Source of the DNA: ZC4RG42 sp003242425
Lineage (GTDB): Bacteria; Pseudomonadota; Gammaproteobacteria; Burkholderiales; SG8-39
NCBI GenBank assembly: GCA_937907425.1
Contig: CALCIE010000060.1
Span: forward strand, 1 to 64,000
Direction of reading: 5' to 3'
DNA length: 64,000 nucleotides
This document shows, one piece after another, positions 26,587-35,804 of this stretch. The position numbers were made by a program, and so were the translations under genes. The notes under the pieces are model-generated. The model saw only the letters and a list, made by a program, of their open reading frames with translations. It was not told where the DNA came from and ran no database searches. Position 1 is the stretch's first letter, and each line of letters starts with the position of its first letter.

Positions 26587-27305
26587 GCGAGCGCGGACAC
26601 GATCATCGCCGTGCCCGAAACGAGCATCAGGCCTTCCATCAGCAGGCGGAAGCGTTCGGGCGGCAGGCTGAGCACGAAGGGCTTGGCGAGATAGGAGCCT
26701 GCCATCAGCGAGCTGCCGACGATCAGGCCTTTCACGATCGCTTCCGCGGGCAGGGCGCCGAAGCCGCGGAACACCAGCGTCTTGGCGCCGTACACCAGCA
26801 GCGAGCCGGCCGCCTCCGTCGCGAGGAATGCGCCTTTGACCAGACCGTAGGCGAGGAAGAAGGGCACGTTGATCGGACCGGTGGACACCACCACGCCGGT
26901 GAGGAAACCGATCACCGCGCCGACGATCGCCAGATGCGGCAGGCGCAGCCGCATGCCGCGTGCATGCAACGCGCGACGGATGGGAATCATGAGGATGAAG
27001 AACACGCCGAGCAGAATCTCGATGATCCGCGGCGGCAGCGCCAGCAGCGTGCGCGCGCCGAGCGCCGCGCAGGGCACACCGGTGAGGGCATAGACGCCGC
27101 AGGCCTTCCAGTCCACTTCGCGGTACCACACCAGGATGCGCGAGAGATTGGCCATCAGCGCGGCGATTGCCATGATGGGCACCGCCTGCAGCGGACCGAA
27201 GACTACCACCAGCACCGGCAGCATCATGATCGAGGAGCCGAAGCCAACGATGCCGCTCAGCGTGCCGGCGGCCAATCCGGCCAATAGAACGAGCAGGTAG
27301 TCCAA
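26583..27305 (-). CDS. TauE/SafE family sulfite exporter-like permease
   Basis: A 240-residue membrane protein with about eight hydrophobic segments. The family repeats are visible: LLAGLAAGTLSGIVGFGSSI at the N-terminus and AIVGAVIGFLTGVVVSTGPI in the middle. Members export sulfite, sulfoacetate or similar organic anions; the substrate is unknown here. It is monocistronic and convergent with the iron permease, overlapping its stop by four bases. Confidence 0.9.
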   Translation of the reverse strand: MDYLLVLLAGLAAGTLSGIVGFGSSIMMLPVLVVVFGPLQAVPIMAIAALMANLSRILVWYREVDWKACGVYALTGVPCAALGARTLLALPPRIIEILLGVFFILMIPIRRALHARGMRLRLPHLAIVGAVIGFLTGVVVSTGPINVPFFLAYGLVKGAFLATEAAGSLLVYGAKTLVFRGFGALPAEAIVKGLIVGSSLMAGSYLAKPFVLSLPPERFRLLMEGLMLVSGTAMIVSALA

Positions 27306-27593
27306 GCGTCCTCAGGATGGTTGTGGCGGCGAAGCGCGGCAGCGCCGTTGGATTTCGTTACAGGCGGTGGCGTCGGATGCGCAGCCGCTCCCGCGCGAGG
27401 CCGCAATGATGCCAGCAGCCCGCGGGGAAAATCCACGCCTGTCGAGCCCCTTGACAGGGCTGCCGGACGGCTCGCCCGTGTGCCCGCCTTTCCCTTTCCG
27501 TCCAGCGGTTTAAGCGGCGCGGCACAGGGCTTGCGAAGGGCAGGCGCCGGCAGGCGCTTGCGCGCGGTGTGATCCCATCCCGACAGGCCTCCT

Positions 27594-28232
27594 ATGACGA
27601 CCGTACTCATCCTCTATGCGAGCAGTCTGGGCAACACCAAACGCATGGCCGACGCCGTCGCCGAAGGCGCGCGCAGCGTCGAACACACCATGGTGCGGCT
27701 GCAGACCGTCGACCAGACTGCCATCGACGACGTCTGGGCCTGCGATGCATTGGTGCTCGGTTCGCCGGTGCGCCAGGGCGCGGCCGACGCGCGCCTGCGC
27801 CATTTCCTCGAAAACGATTGCGAGCGGCTGATGCTGAGCGGCCGGCTGGCGAACAAGGTGGGCGCGGTCTTCACCGTGGGCGCCCATCCGCACGGCCGCT
27901 ACGGCGACGGTGCCGAGATCGCGCAACTGGGCATGTTGCGGGCGCTCGCGGCCGGCGGCATGACCATCGTCAGCGGTCCTTGCGAGTGGCGCAACGCCAC
28001 CATGCGCGGCCCGTACTGGGGCCCGCACGCCTGTCTGCGGATCGGCGAAGACGGCCGCGAGGTGCTCCAGGACGGTTCCATCGAGGCGGGCCAGCTGCAC
28101 GGCTATCGCGTCGCCCAGGTGGCGCGCTCCTTCAAGCACCAGCCCATCGCCAGGCCGCGCCGCATCGTGGCCTGGCCGCGCATGGCGGAGCTCTTCAGCG
28201 GCGTGCGCGCGCATCTGCGCTCGGTGCGATGA
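27594..28232 (+). CDS. Flavodoxin/WrbA-like FMN protein
   Basis: A 212-residue flavodoxin-fold protein. The FMN phosphate loop is LILYASSLGNTKRMADAVAE, followed by ALVLGSPVRQGAADARLRHF and VGAVFTVGAHPHGRYGDG, which resemble WrbA-type NAD(P)H:quinone oxidoreductases. The C-terminal 60 residues (FKHQPIARPRRIVAWPRM) are basic and less conserved. A quinone-reducing or electron-carrier role is likely but not specified by the sequence. The 288-base gap before it holds no visible gene. Confidence 0.82.
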   Translation: MTTVLILYASSLGNTKRMADAVAEGARSVEHTMVRLQTVDQTAIDDVWACDALVLGSPVRQGAADARLRHFLENDCERLMLSGRLANKVGAVFTVGAHPHGRYGDGAEIAQLGMLRALAAGGMTIVSGPCEWRNATMRGPYWGPHACLRIGEDGREVLQDGSIEAGQLHGYRVAQVARSFKHQPIARPRRIVAWPRMAELFSGVRAHLRSVR

Positions 28233-28317
28233 GCTTCGCACCCGCGCGCAAAGGCACATAACGAGACATAACTTGCATTGAGCGGATACTGCGGTAGTGG
28301 GGCGCGGCCCCCTGGCT

Positions 28318-28323
28318 TATAAT
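28318..28323 (+). promoter_or_regulatory. Candidate -10 box of the surE-pcm-nlpD-rpoS operon
   Basis: A perfect TATAAT lies 87 bases before the surE start, in the only sizeable gap upstream of the four genes. No good -35 is visible, so the call rests on the -10 match and its position. Confidence 0.4.
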
Positions 28324-28409
28324 CCGCGCCAACCTGGCACCGCCGTACCGTAGCGTTCACCACTCCCGTTCGCACGCTGCGATGTCGGCCTGCTGCCACC
28401 GCTGACATC

Positions 28410-29150
28410 ATGCGTATCCTGCTTAGCAACGACGATGGTTATTTCTCCCCGGGCCTGGCCATCCTCGCCGAAGCGTTGAGCGACCTCGGCGAAATCACGG
28501 TCGTGGCCCCGGAGCGCGATCGCAGCGGCGCTTCCAACTCTCTCACCCTCGACCGGCCGCTGATCGTGCGTCGCTCCGCCAACGGTTTCCTGTTCGTCAA
28601 CGGCACCCCCACCGACTGCGTACACCTGGCGGTGACGGGCCTGCTGGATGAACTGCCGGACATGATCGTGTCCGGCATCAACGTCGGCGCCAACATGGGC
28701 GACGACACGCTTTACTCGGGCACCGTCGCCGCCGCGACCGAGGGCTATCTGCTCGGCCTGCCCTCCATCGCCATCTCGCTGGTAGGCAAGGCGGGCGGGC
28801 ACTACGCCACCGCGGCGCGCGTGGCGCGCGAACTGGCGCTGCGTTTCATTGAGAAACCCCTGCAGGGGGCGGTGCTGCTGAACGTCAACGTGCCCGATCT
28901 GCCCTACGAGGCGCTGCGCGGCATCGAGGTCACGCGGCTGGGCAAGCGCCACCGCGCCGAAGGCGTGATCAAGACCACCAATCCGCGCGGCGAGACCGTG
29001 TACTGGATCGGCGCCGCGGGCGCGGCCGCCGACGCCGGACCCGGCACCGATTTCTATGCCGTCGATCAGGGCCGCGTGTCCATCACGCCGCTGCAGATCG
29101 ATCTCACCCACCAGGCACAGATTTCCGCGGTGCAGGAGTGGCTGCGATGA
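28410..29150 (+). CDS. surE: 5'/3'-nucleotidase SurE
   Basis: A 246-residue survival protein that hydrolyses nucleoside monophosphates. The metal site motif RILLSNDDGYFSPGL is at the N-terminus; other conserved parts are VVAPERDRSGASN, NGTPTDCVHLA and VSGINVGANMGDDTLYSGTV. First gene of surE-pcm-nlpD-rpoS, a conserved stationary-phase cluster. Its stop overlaps the pcm start. Confidence 0.97.
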   Translation: MRILLSNDDGYFSPGLAILAEALSDLGEITVVAPERDRSGASNSLTLDRPLIVRRSANGFLFVNGTPTDCVHLAVTGLLDELPDMIVSGINVGANMGDDTLYSGTVAAATEGYLLGLPSIAISLVGKAGGHYATAARVARELALRFIEKPLQGAVLLNVNVPDLPYEALRGIEVTRLGKRHRAEGVIKTTNPRGETVYWIGAAGAAADAGPGTDFYAVDQGRVSITPLQIDLTHQAQISAVQEWLR

Positions 29151-29815
29151 GCCTGCGTCCGCTTTCGCTCGCCCGCGGCATCGGCATGACTTCGCAGCGC
29201 ACGCGCGACCGCATGGTGCAGCGGCTGCGCGACCAGGGCATCAAGGACGAGTTCGTGCTCGCCGCCATGGCGGCCGTGCCGCGCCACATCTTCGTCGAGG
29301 AGGCGCTCGCGAGCCGTGCCTACGAGGATTCGGCGCTGCCCATCGGCTTCGAACAGACCATATCGCAACCCTACGTCGTGGCGCGCATGCTGGAGGCGGC
29401 GCGCGCCGGACGCGAGCTGGGCACGGTGCTGGAAGTCGGCACGGGCTGCGGCTACCAGGCCGCGGTGCTGGCGAGGATCGCCAAACAGGTCTATTCCATC
29501 GAACGCATCGCACCGCTTCTGGAAAAGGCGCGCGCGAACCTGCGCCCCTTGCGCATCGCCAACCTGCGGCTGTCGCACGGCGACGGCTATCAGGGCATGC
29601 CCGACGCCGCGCCCTTCGATGCTATCGTCGTGGCTGCGGCCGCGACCCACGTGCCGCCGGCGCTGCTCGAACAGCTCGCCGTGGGCGGCCGGCTGGTCAT
29701 TCCCATCGGCACCACGGAGCAGCGCCTGACGGTGGTCGAGCGCACCGAAAGCGGCTACAAGGAAAGCCGCCTCGGCGCCGTCCGTTTCGTCCCCATGCGC
29801 CTGGGCAAGGACTGA
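29147..29815 (+). CDS. pcm: Protein-L-isoaspartate O-methyltransferase
   Basis: A 222-residue enzyme that methylates isoaspartyl residues with S-adenosylmethionine, starting repair of aged proteins. Seen: RHIFVEEALASRAYED, the substrate loop PIGFEQTISQPYVVARM, and the SAM-binding VLEVGTGCGYQAAVLA. The start overlaps the surE stop (ATGA), and nlpD follows after two bases. Confidence 0.97.
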   Translation: MSLRPLSLARGIGMTSQRTRDRMVQRLRDQGIKDEFVLAAMAAVPRHIFVEEALASRAYEDSALPIGFEQTISQPYVVARMLEAARAGRELGTVLEVGTGCGYQAAVLARIAKQVYSIERIAPLLEKARANLRPLRIANLRLSHGDGYQGMPDAAPFDAIVVAAAATHVPPALLEQLAVGGRLVIPIGTTEQRLTVVERTESGYKESRLGAVRFVPMRLGKD

Positions 29816-29817
29816 AG

Positions 29818-30813
29818 ATGAAGGCAACGACCGGACTGACTGCGTTCATGCTTGCCGCCGCGCTTGCGCTGTCGGCATGCACCGCCTCGCGTCCGGCGCC
29901 GGTCATCGAACGCGGCGACAACCGCATCGACCCGCGCGCGGAGACCTACGTCGTCAAGCGTTACGACACACTCTATAGCATCGCCCTGGAACACGGCCTC
30001 GACTGGCAGGACCTGGCGCGCTGGAACGGCATCAGCGATCCCAGCCGGCTGGCGGCCGGACAGGTGCTGCGGGTGAAGCCGCCGCAGGGCGCCGCGTCCG
30101 CCCAGGCCGCGAGCCAGCCCGTCGGCGACGGCACGGTGCAGGTCATGCCCATCACCGCGGCTCCGGCGATCGAAGCGCGCCCGATCGGCGAGACGGCCGC
30201 ATCTGCGCCTGCGCCGGCCGGCGGCGCGCTGAAGACCGAGCCCAAGCCGGCCAAGCTGCCGTATTCGGAGCAGAACCTCGCCGCGCTTCGGCAGCGGCAG
30301 CAGCAGCCCGCGACGGCCGCCGCGCAGCCCGAGGCGCCGAAACCGTCCGAGCCCGCCGCCGAACAGAAACCGGCGCAGACCGCAGCGCCCGCAACGCCCG
30401 CGCCCGCTCCTGCTGCCCCCGCTGCCGTCGCCCATGTGGCCGGCATCAACTGGAGTTGGCCGAGCAACGGCCCCATCCTCGTCAAATTCGCCGAAGGCGG
30501 AAGCAAAGGCCTGCGCATCGGCGGTCAGCTCGGCGATCCCGTGCTCGCTTCGGCAGCCGGCAAGGTCACCTATGTCGGCGACGGGGTGCGCGGCTACGGC
30601 AATCTCGTCATAGTCAAACACAGCGACGAGTACCTCTCGGTCTATGCCCACAACCGCAAGATCCTGGTGCAGAGCGGCCAGATGGTGAGCAAAGGGCAGA
30701 AGATCGCCGAGATGGGGAACGCGGAAGGCAACAAGCCGCTCTTACATTTCGAAATCCGCCGCTACGGCAAGCCGGTGGACCCCCTGGAGTTTCTGCCGCC
30801 GCGATCGGGCTGA
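29818..30813 (+). CDS. nlpD: Murein hydrolase activator NlpD (degenerate LytM lipoprotein)
   Basis: A 331-residue outer-membrane lipoprotein. The signal peptide ends at Cys21 (AAALALSACTA). A LysM domain lies at about 42-86 (YVVKRYDTLYSIALEHG). An Ala/Pro/Gln-rich linker follows, and an M23/LytM domain covers about 210-330. The LytM domain lacks the zinc ligands of active peptidases: the HxGxD segment reads GLRIGGQLGD and the final HxH reads LLHFEI. This is the signature of an amidase activator rather than an enzyme. In many proteobacteria an rpoS promoter lies inside nlpD, which is likely here too. Confidence 0.95.
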   Translation: MKATTGLTAFMLAAALALSACTASRPAPVIERGDNRIDPRAETYVVKRYDTLYSIALEHGLDWQDLARWNGISDPSRLAAGQVLRVKPPQGAASAQAASQPVGDGTVQVMPITAAPAIEARPIGETAASAPAPAGGALKTEPKPAKLPYSEQNLAALRQRQQQPATAAAQPEAPKPSEPAAEQKPAQTAAPATPAPAPAAPAAVAHVAGINWSWPSNGPILVKFAEGGSKGLRIGGQLGDPVLASAAGKVTYVGDGVRGYGNLVIVKHSDEYLSVYAHNRKILVQSGQMVSKGQKIAEMGNAEGNKPLLHFEIRRYGKPVDPLEFLPPRSG

Positions 30814-30881
30814 CGGCGCTGCGTTCATCAATCCGGCACGATGCCTGCCCGTGGCGTGGCACCGGACCATGCGAGGGCAGT

Positions 30882-31838
30882 ATGCAAGGCGCCATCTTTC
30901 ACGACGAGGAATACGAGGACGCCGCGCTGCTGGGTGAGGAGGCGCACGAGGACGAAGCCGCCGGAGCCGAGCCGGACGAACGCAGCGAAGCCGCGGCGGT
31001 CCCCGAGTTTCTTTCCGACGTCACCCAGCTCTACCTGCACGAAATCGGGCTCAAGCGCCTGCTCGACGCACGCGAGGAGCTCCATTACGCGCGGCTCTGC
31101 GCGCGGGGCGACTTCGACGCGCGCCAGCGCATGATCGAGCACAACCTGCGGCTGGTGGTGAACATCGCCAAGGGCTACCTCAACCGTGGGCTGCCGCTGC
31201 TCGACCTGATCGAGGAGGGCAATCTGGGCCTGATGCACGCGCTGGACAAATTCGACCCCGAGCGCGGTTTCCGTTTCTCCACCTACGCCACCTGGTGGAT
31301 CCGCCAGAACATCGAGCGCGCGATCATGAACCAGTCGCGCACCATCCGCCTGCCGGTGCACGTGATCAAGGAGATCAACGCCGTGCTGCGCGCGCGCCGG
31401 CGTCTGGAAGCGGCCGGACATGCCGACCCGCGCATCGAGGACATCGCCCATCTCGTCGGCAAGACGCCCGAGGAAGTGCGGCGGGTGCTGAGCCACAGCG
31501 AACACACCGCCTCGCTCGACGCGCCGCTCGAAGTGGACCCTGCGCTGTCCATCGGCGAAGCGGTCGCCGACGAAGGCGGCGTCTCCCCGGACAGCGAACT
31601 GGAGGTGCACGAACTGGAAGCGCTGGTGCACGAATGGCTCGCGCAGCTGAGCGAGAAGCAGCGCAGCGTGATCGAGCGCCGCTTCGGCCTGAGCGGGCAG
31701 GAGGTGCTGACCCTGGAATGCCTGGCCGGCGAGCTCGGCGTGACGCGCGAGCGCGTGCGGCAGATCCAGCTCGAGGCCCTGGCGCATCTGCGCCGCATCG
31801 TCAGCCGCCGCGGCCTGTCGCGCGACGCGCTGCTCTAG
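30882..31838 (+). CDS. rpoS: RNA polymerase sigma factor RpoS
   Basis: A 318-residue stationary-phase sigma factor. An acidic N-terminal leader of about 45 residues precedes region 1.2 (DVTQLYLHEIG). Region 2 shows RMIEHNLRLVVNIAKGYLNR and RFSTYATWWIRQNIERA. Region 3 follows, and region 4 shows LSEKQRSVIERRFGL and LGVTRERVRQIQLEAL. Position after nlpD confirms RpoS over RpoD or RpoH. It probably controls many of the small stress genes at 14-18 kb. The stop overlaps that of the convergent mltB. Confidence 0.96.
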   Translation: MQGAIFHDEEYEDAALLGEEAHEDEAAGAEPDERSEAAAVPEFLSDVTQLYLHEIGLKRLLDAREELHYARLCARGDFDARQRMIEHNLRLVVNIAKGYLNRGLPLLDLIEEGNLGLMHALDKFDPERGFRFSTYATWWIRQNIERAIMNQSRTIRLPVHVIKEINAVLRARRRLEAAGHADPRIEDIAHLVGKTPEEVRRVLSHSEHTASLDAPLEVDPALSIGEAVADEGGVSPDSELEVHELEALVHEWLAQLSEKQRSVIERRFGLSGQEVLTLECLAGELGVTRERVRQIQLEALAHLRRIVSRRGLSRDALL

Positions 31839-32851
31839 CGCTCGTTGCGCACGGTGTTCACGGGCGCGCGTGCCATCGCCGCCTTGAGCTCGCGCGCGAG
31901 CAGCCACACCGCAGCGGCGTAGAAGCTCGACCGGTTGTAGCGCGTGATGACGTAGAAGTTCTGCAGCCCGACCAGGTATTCCGAAGGCGCGTCGGCGGAA
32001 TCGAGCTCGATCAGCACCGCCGGCAGGTTCGCGGGAATGTCCGGATCGAACGCCACGCCCGCAAGTCGCAGCGAAGCGACCGGCTGTTTGGGCGTGACGC
32101 CGCCGTCGATCAGGGTGCGCGCGCGCGGATCGGTGAGTGTGGCCGTTGCCGCGACCGGTTCGCCGCTCGCCCAGCCGTGCAGCCTGAGGAAATGCGCGAC
32201 GCTGCCGATCGCATCGGCGGTGCTGTCGCGCAGATTGCGGCGGCCGTCGTCGTCGTAATCCACCGCGAAGCGCCGGATGCTGCCGGGCATGAACTGCGGA
32301 ATGCCGATCGCCCCGGCGAAGGAACCGGTGAGCTCGGTAGGCGACCATTGCGATTCGCGCGCGAGCAGCAGCAGCTCTTCCAGCTCGCCGCGGAAATACG
32401 CGGCGCGCCGCGGGTAATCGAAGGCGAGCGTAGTGAGCGCGTCCAGCACGCGGTATGCGCCTATGGTGCGGCCGTACTGCGTTTCCACGCCGAGGATGGC
32501 GACGATGATCTCCGCCGGCACGCCGTACTCCGCTTCGGCGCGTGCGAGGATGTCGCGATGCGCCCGCCAGAACTCCACCCCGCGTTCGATGCGCCGGGCG
32601 TTGACGAAATTGCTGCGATAGCGCTGCCAGGAACGTTCGCCGACAGGCTGCGGCACGATCGCGCGCAGCACCGATTCCTGCCGCTCGACCTGCGCGAACA
32701 GCGCGCGCAGTTCCTCCTCCGGGAAGCCGTGGCGCGCCTGCATCTCGGCGATGAAGGCCTGCACCTCGGGGCGGTCGACGTAGCGCGCGGCCGGCTCGGC
32801 GAACGCGTGCACCGCACACAACGACAGGATCAGCGCGAACACGAACCTCAT
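31835..32851 (-). CDS. mltB: Lytic murein transglycosylase B
   Basis: A 338-residue MltB-family enzyme that cleaves the glycan strand of peptidoglycan, leaving 1,6-anhydro-muramic ends. A signal peptide (FVFALILSLCAVHAFA) precedes the catalytic domain. The catalytic Glu lies in IIVAILGVETQYGRTIG, followed by GSFAGAIGIPQFMPGS and YNRSSFYAAAVWLLA. No clear lipobox, so it may be a soluble periplasmic form. The start overlaps the stop of the transglutaminase-like gene, placing it in the moxR operon. Confidence 0.94.
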   Translation of the reverse strand: MRFVFALILSLCAVHAFAEPAARYVDRPEVQAFIAEMQARHGFPEEELRALFAQVERQESVLRAIVPQPVGERSWQRYRSNFVNARRIERGVEFWRAHRDILARAEAEYGVPAEIIVAILGVETQYGRTIGAYRVLDALTTLAFDYPRRAAYFRGELEELLLLARESQWSPTELTGSFAGAIGIPQFMPGSIRRFAVDYDDDGRRNLRDSTADAIGSVAHFLRLHGWASGEPVAATATLTDPRARTLIDGGVTPKQPVASLRLAGVAFDPDIPANLPAVLIELDSADAPSEYLVGLQNFYVITRYNRSSFYAAAVWLLARELKAAMARAPVNTVRNER

Positions 32852-34833
32852 GGTCTGAACCTCTGCACCATCCGTGCCAGGTGTTTGACGCCGCGCCGGT
32901 CGGCGTGCGGCCCGTAGCGCAGCTCGGCGTAGAGGCGCGCGATGGCGACGATCGCCTGCGCCTGTTGCGGCCGCGCCAGCGCGGCGCGAGCCGCGAAAGC
33001 GACGGGGCCTTCGCTCGGGCGGCGGAACACGCCGCGCTTGCGCAGCTTGCGGCAGAACTTCGACCACGCCTGCTGGACGGGATCGGCGCGCCTCGCCCGG
33101 CGCAGCAGCCACAGCGAAAGCAGCAGCACCGCCAGGCTGAAGGTCCAGAACAGCGTCATGGCGACGTCCTGCCAGGCCGGCGCGGGCATGCCGAAACGCA
33201 TGAACAGCTCGCGCTGACGCACGACATCGTAGCCCAGTACCCACTGGTTCCAATAGTTGCTCAGCGCCTCGAGGTTGTGGCGCAAGGCGCGCAGCCACGG
33301 GCTGTCGAGACGGATCAGAGCCTGCGGGCGTTCCACCGCGGGCACCGCGGCCGAGAGCCCTCCGGTGGCGCGCACCGGGACTGCGGCCGCGGTCGGATCG
33401 ACGCGCAGCCAGCCCAGTTCCGGCAGCCACACCTCGGCCCAGGCGTGTGCGTCGGCCTGCCGCACCGTCAGATAGCCGTCGACGGGATTCACTTCGCCGC
33501 CCTGATAGCCCGTGACCACGCGTGCCGGCACGCCGGCCGCGCGCATGAGGAACACGAACGCGCCGGCGTAGTGCTCGCAGAAGCCGGCGCGGCTGTCGAA
33601 CAGGAATTCGTCCACGGCATGCTCGCCCGCGAGCGGCGGATAGAGCGTGTACTGGTAACCGCCGGTGCGGAAATGCGTAATCGCGCGCTGCACGACTTCG
33701 GCGTCGCTGGCGGCGGCGCGGCGCCATTCCGCGGCCAGCGCCCGCGCGCGCGGGTTATAGCCTTCGGGCAGCGCGAGCGCGGCGGGCAGACCTTGCAGGC
33801 CCGGTCCGCCGATGGCGCGGAAGGCCGGGTAGGAGGTCAGGCTGTAGCGCAGGCGCGTGTGCACGGGCGTGCGCGACAGGAGCTGGTAGTCCGCCGTCGC
33901 GTAGGCGTTGGGCGGCAGCGTGGCCGGCATTTCCAGACCGAACAGCCAATGGCGGCTGTGCGGTTCCAGCGTCACGGTGTAACGCACCGGCTCGCCGAGC
34001 GGTTCGAAGCGGTACGCGTCCTCGCGCGGTGCGTTGCCCGCGTACCATGTGCGGCCGTCGTAGGCCCAGAACACCGGTCCACGCCAGTAGAGCTGTTCGC
34101 GCGGCGGCGGTTCGCCGTCGAACTTGACGCGGAAGGCGATCTCGTCGGAGTGCGCGAGCATGCTGATCGCACCGGGACTCATGGAATCCGAAAGCCCGGT
34201 GCGGCCGCTGTAGGCGTCGGAAGGCAGTCCCCACAGCGGCCCCTGCACGCGCGGAAAGAGGAAGAACAGGATCACCATCAGCGGCACGCCCTGTGCGAGC
34301 AGCATTCCTGCGGTCTTCAGGTGTTTGCGCAGCGACAGGTGCGGGGCGTTGATTGCCACCAGCGCGGTCGTCAGCGCGATGACCGTGCACAGGCTCAGCA
34401 GAGCGACGGAAGGCTGCTGGCTGTAAAAGAACGCCGAGAGCGCGAGGAAGTAGGCGAGCACGGTCGTCACCACCACGTCGCGCAGGGCGCGCATCTCCAG
34501 CAGCTTGAGCGCGAGCAGCACCACCAGCAGCGCCACGCCGGCATCGCGGCCGAACAGGGTGCGGTGGCTGAGATAGACGCCGGCGATGATCGCGAGCGTG
34601 AGCGGCACCAGCAGCCAGCGGCGCGGCAGCGTGGCGCCGCGCCACGCCGCCCAGACGCGCCAGGACAGCAGCAGCACCGCCATGGCGGCGATCCACAGCG
34701 GCAGCCTGCCGAGATGCGGCGCGATGGCGAGCGCGATGCCGCCCACGAGCAGCAGCAGATGCTCGAAGGCGAGCGGCCCGCCGGCCGCGGGGCGGGCGGC
34801 GGTGCCGGGCCGTGTGGCGATGACGGCGTTCAT
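32848..34833 (-). CDS. tgpA: TgpA-like transglutaminase membrane protein (DUF3488)
   Basis: A 661-residue protein. About seven N-terminal membrane helices (DUF3488) reach residue 195. A periplasmic transglutaminase core follows, with its Cys in FDSRAGFCEHYAGAFVFLM, His in ADAHAWAEVWLPELGW and an Asp in RVDPTAA. A late membrane helix lies near 560-580, and a DUF4129-like cytoplasmic tail ends the protein. Pseudomonas TgpA is essential and linked to the cell envelope. It lies within moxR-DUF58-tgpA-mltB, with ATGA-type overlaps on both sides. Confidence 0.93.
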   Translation of the reverse strand: MNAVIATRPGTAARPAAGGPLAFEHLLLLVGGIALAIAPHLGRLPLWIAAMAVLLLSWRVWAAWRGATLPRRWLLVPLTLAIIAGVYLSHRTLFGRDAGVALLVVLLALKLLEMRALRDVVVTTVLAYFLALSAFFYSQQPSVALLSLCTVIALTTALVAINAPHLSLRKHLKTAGMLLAQGVPLMVILFFLFPRVQGPLWGLPSDAYSGRTGLSDSMSPGAISMLAHSDEIAFRVKFDGEPPPREQLYWRGPVFWAYDGRTWYAGNAPREDAYRFEPLGEPVRYTVTLEPHSRHWLFGLEMPATLPPNAYATADYQLLSRTPVHTRLRYSLTSYPAFRAIGGPGLQGLPAALALPEGYNPRARALAAEWRRAAASDAEVVQRAITHFRTGGYQYTLYPPLAGEHAVDEFLFDSRAGFCEHYAGAFVFLMRAAGVPARVVTGYQGGEVNPVDGYLTVRQADAHAWAEVWLPELGWLRVDPTAAAVPVRATGGLSAAVPAVERPQALIRLDSPWLRALRHNLEALSNYWNQWVLGYDVVRQRELFMRFGMPAPAWQDVAMTLFWTFSLAVLLLSLWLLRRARRADPVQQAWSKFCRKLRKRGVFRRPSEGPVAFAARAALARPQQAQAIVAIARLYAELRYGPHADRRGVKHLARMVQRFRP

Positions 34834-35789
34834 CGTCCCTCGTAGAGCGCCAGCGCGCGCAGGCAGCGCTCGCGCTGCGAAGCGCCGGTCGCCGGTTCGA
34901 TGGTGCGGTCCGGCAGACGCAGGCCGTAAGCCGCGCCCGCCGCGTCGGCGAGCAGCACCCAGCGGGCGAGGCGCGACAGCCGCGCTTCGCGGCCGAGCGC
35001 CGCGGGCAGGGCATCATAGTCGAACCACAGCTCGGCCGCGCCGTCGCCGCTGAAGACTTTGGTGAGCAGCACCTGGCTGTGCGCGGCCGCCTTCCAGGCG
35101 ATGTGCCGCAGCGGATCGCCGGCGTGGTAGCTGCGCAGGCCGTGGAAATCGTCGTTGCCCGGACCGCTGTGCGCCACGCCGCCGTGCGCGGCGACGACCT
35201 GCGGTGCGGGCAGGGGCGCGTCGTCCGGGCGCGGATAGACCAGCGCGCGCAGATCCGGATGCGCATAAGCCCAGGTGCTGAACAGCCCGAGCGGATATTG
35301 CGTGCGCAGGGTGAGACGCGGCAGCGGCAGCCAGCCGCGCTGCGCGGCAGGCAGGGCGAGCGTGACGGTCGCGGCCGCGCGCGGCGGCACGTCGCAACGC
35401 GCCGCGCAATCGCCGGCGACGACTTCGATGGCTACGCGCGCGTAATGGCTCGGGTTGTGCAGATGGAGCTGGAAATGCGCACGCCCGCCCGCGAAGGCGT
35501 CTTCGACCTTGCCCGGCTCGACGCGCAGATGCACGAGATTGCGATAGGTGTGGAGCAGCCCCACGACCGCCGTGCCGGCGAGCAGGAAGGTCAGCATGTA
35601 GCCCAGCGAAAGCTGGTAGTTGATCGAGCCGATCAGCATCAGCAGCAGCGCGATGCTGAAGGCGAGACCGGTACGCGTGGGCAGGACATAGACGCGCCGG
35701 TGGACGAGATGGATCGGTCCGCGCACGGGCGTGCTGCGCCGCCGCAGGAAACGTTCGCCCAGAAAACGGTGCAGGCGTAACGCCAGCAT
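34830..35789 (-). CDS. DUF58 domain protein
   Basis: A 319-residue protein. Two N-terminal membrane helices (GLAFSIALLLMLIGSINYQ and GYMLTFLLAGTAVVGLLH) are followed by a DUF58 (VWA-like) region with PRPDDAPLP, DDFHGLRSYHAGDPLRHIAW and ELWFDYDALP. DUF58 genes nearly always accompany moxR ATPases, as here. The complex is thought to act as a chaperone or in envelope assembly, without a firm reaction. Confidence 0.92.
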   Translation of the reverse strand: MLALRLHRFLGERFLRRRSTPVRGPIHLVHRRVYVLPTRTGLAFSIALLLMLIGSINYQLSLGYMLTFLLAGTAVVGLLHTYRNLVHLRVEPGKVEDAFAGGRAHFQLHLHNPSHYARVAIEVVAGDCAARCDVPPRAAATVTLALPAAQRGWLPLPRLTLRTQYPLGLFSTWAYAHPDLRALVYPRPDDAPLPAPQVVAAHGGVAHSGPGNDDFHGLRSYHAGDPLRHIAWKAAAHSQVLLTKVFSGDGAAELWFDYDALPAALGREARLSRLARWVLLADAAGAAYGLRLPDRTIEPATGASQRERCLRALALYEGR

Positions 35790-35804
35790 GGCCGCTTCCG
35801 CGCG

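Noticed and set aside
27306..27593. Small gene in the gap before the flavodoxin-like gene
   Set aside because: Open frames exist on both strands but have no ribosome site, no domain and compositional noise only.
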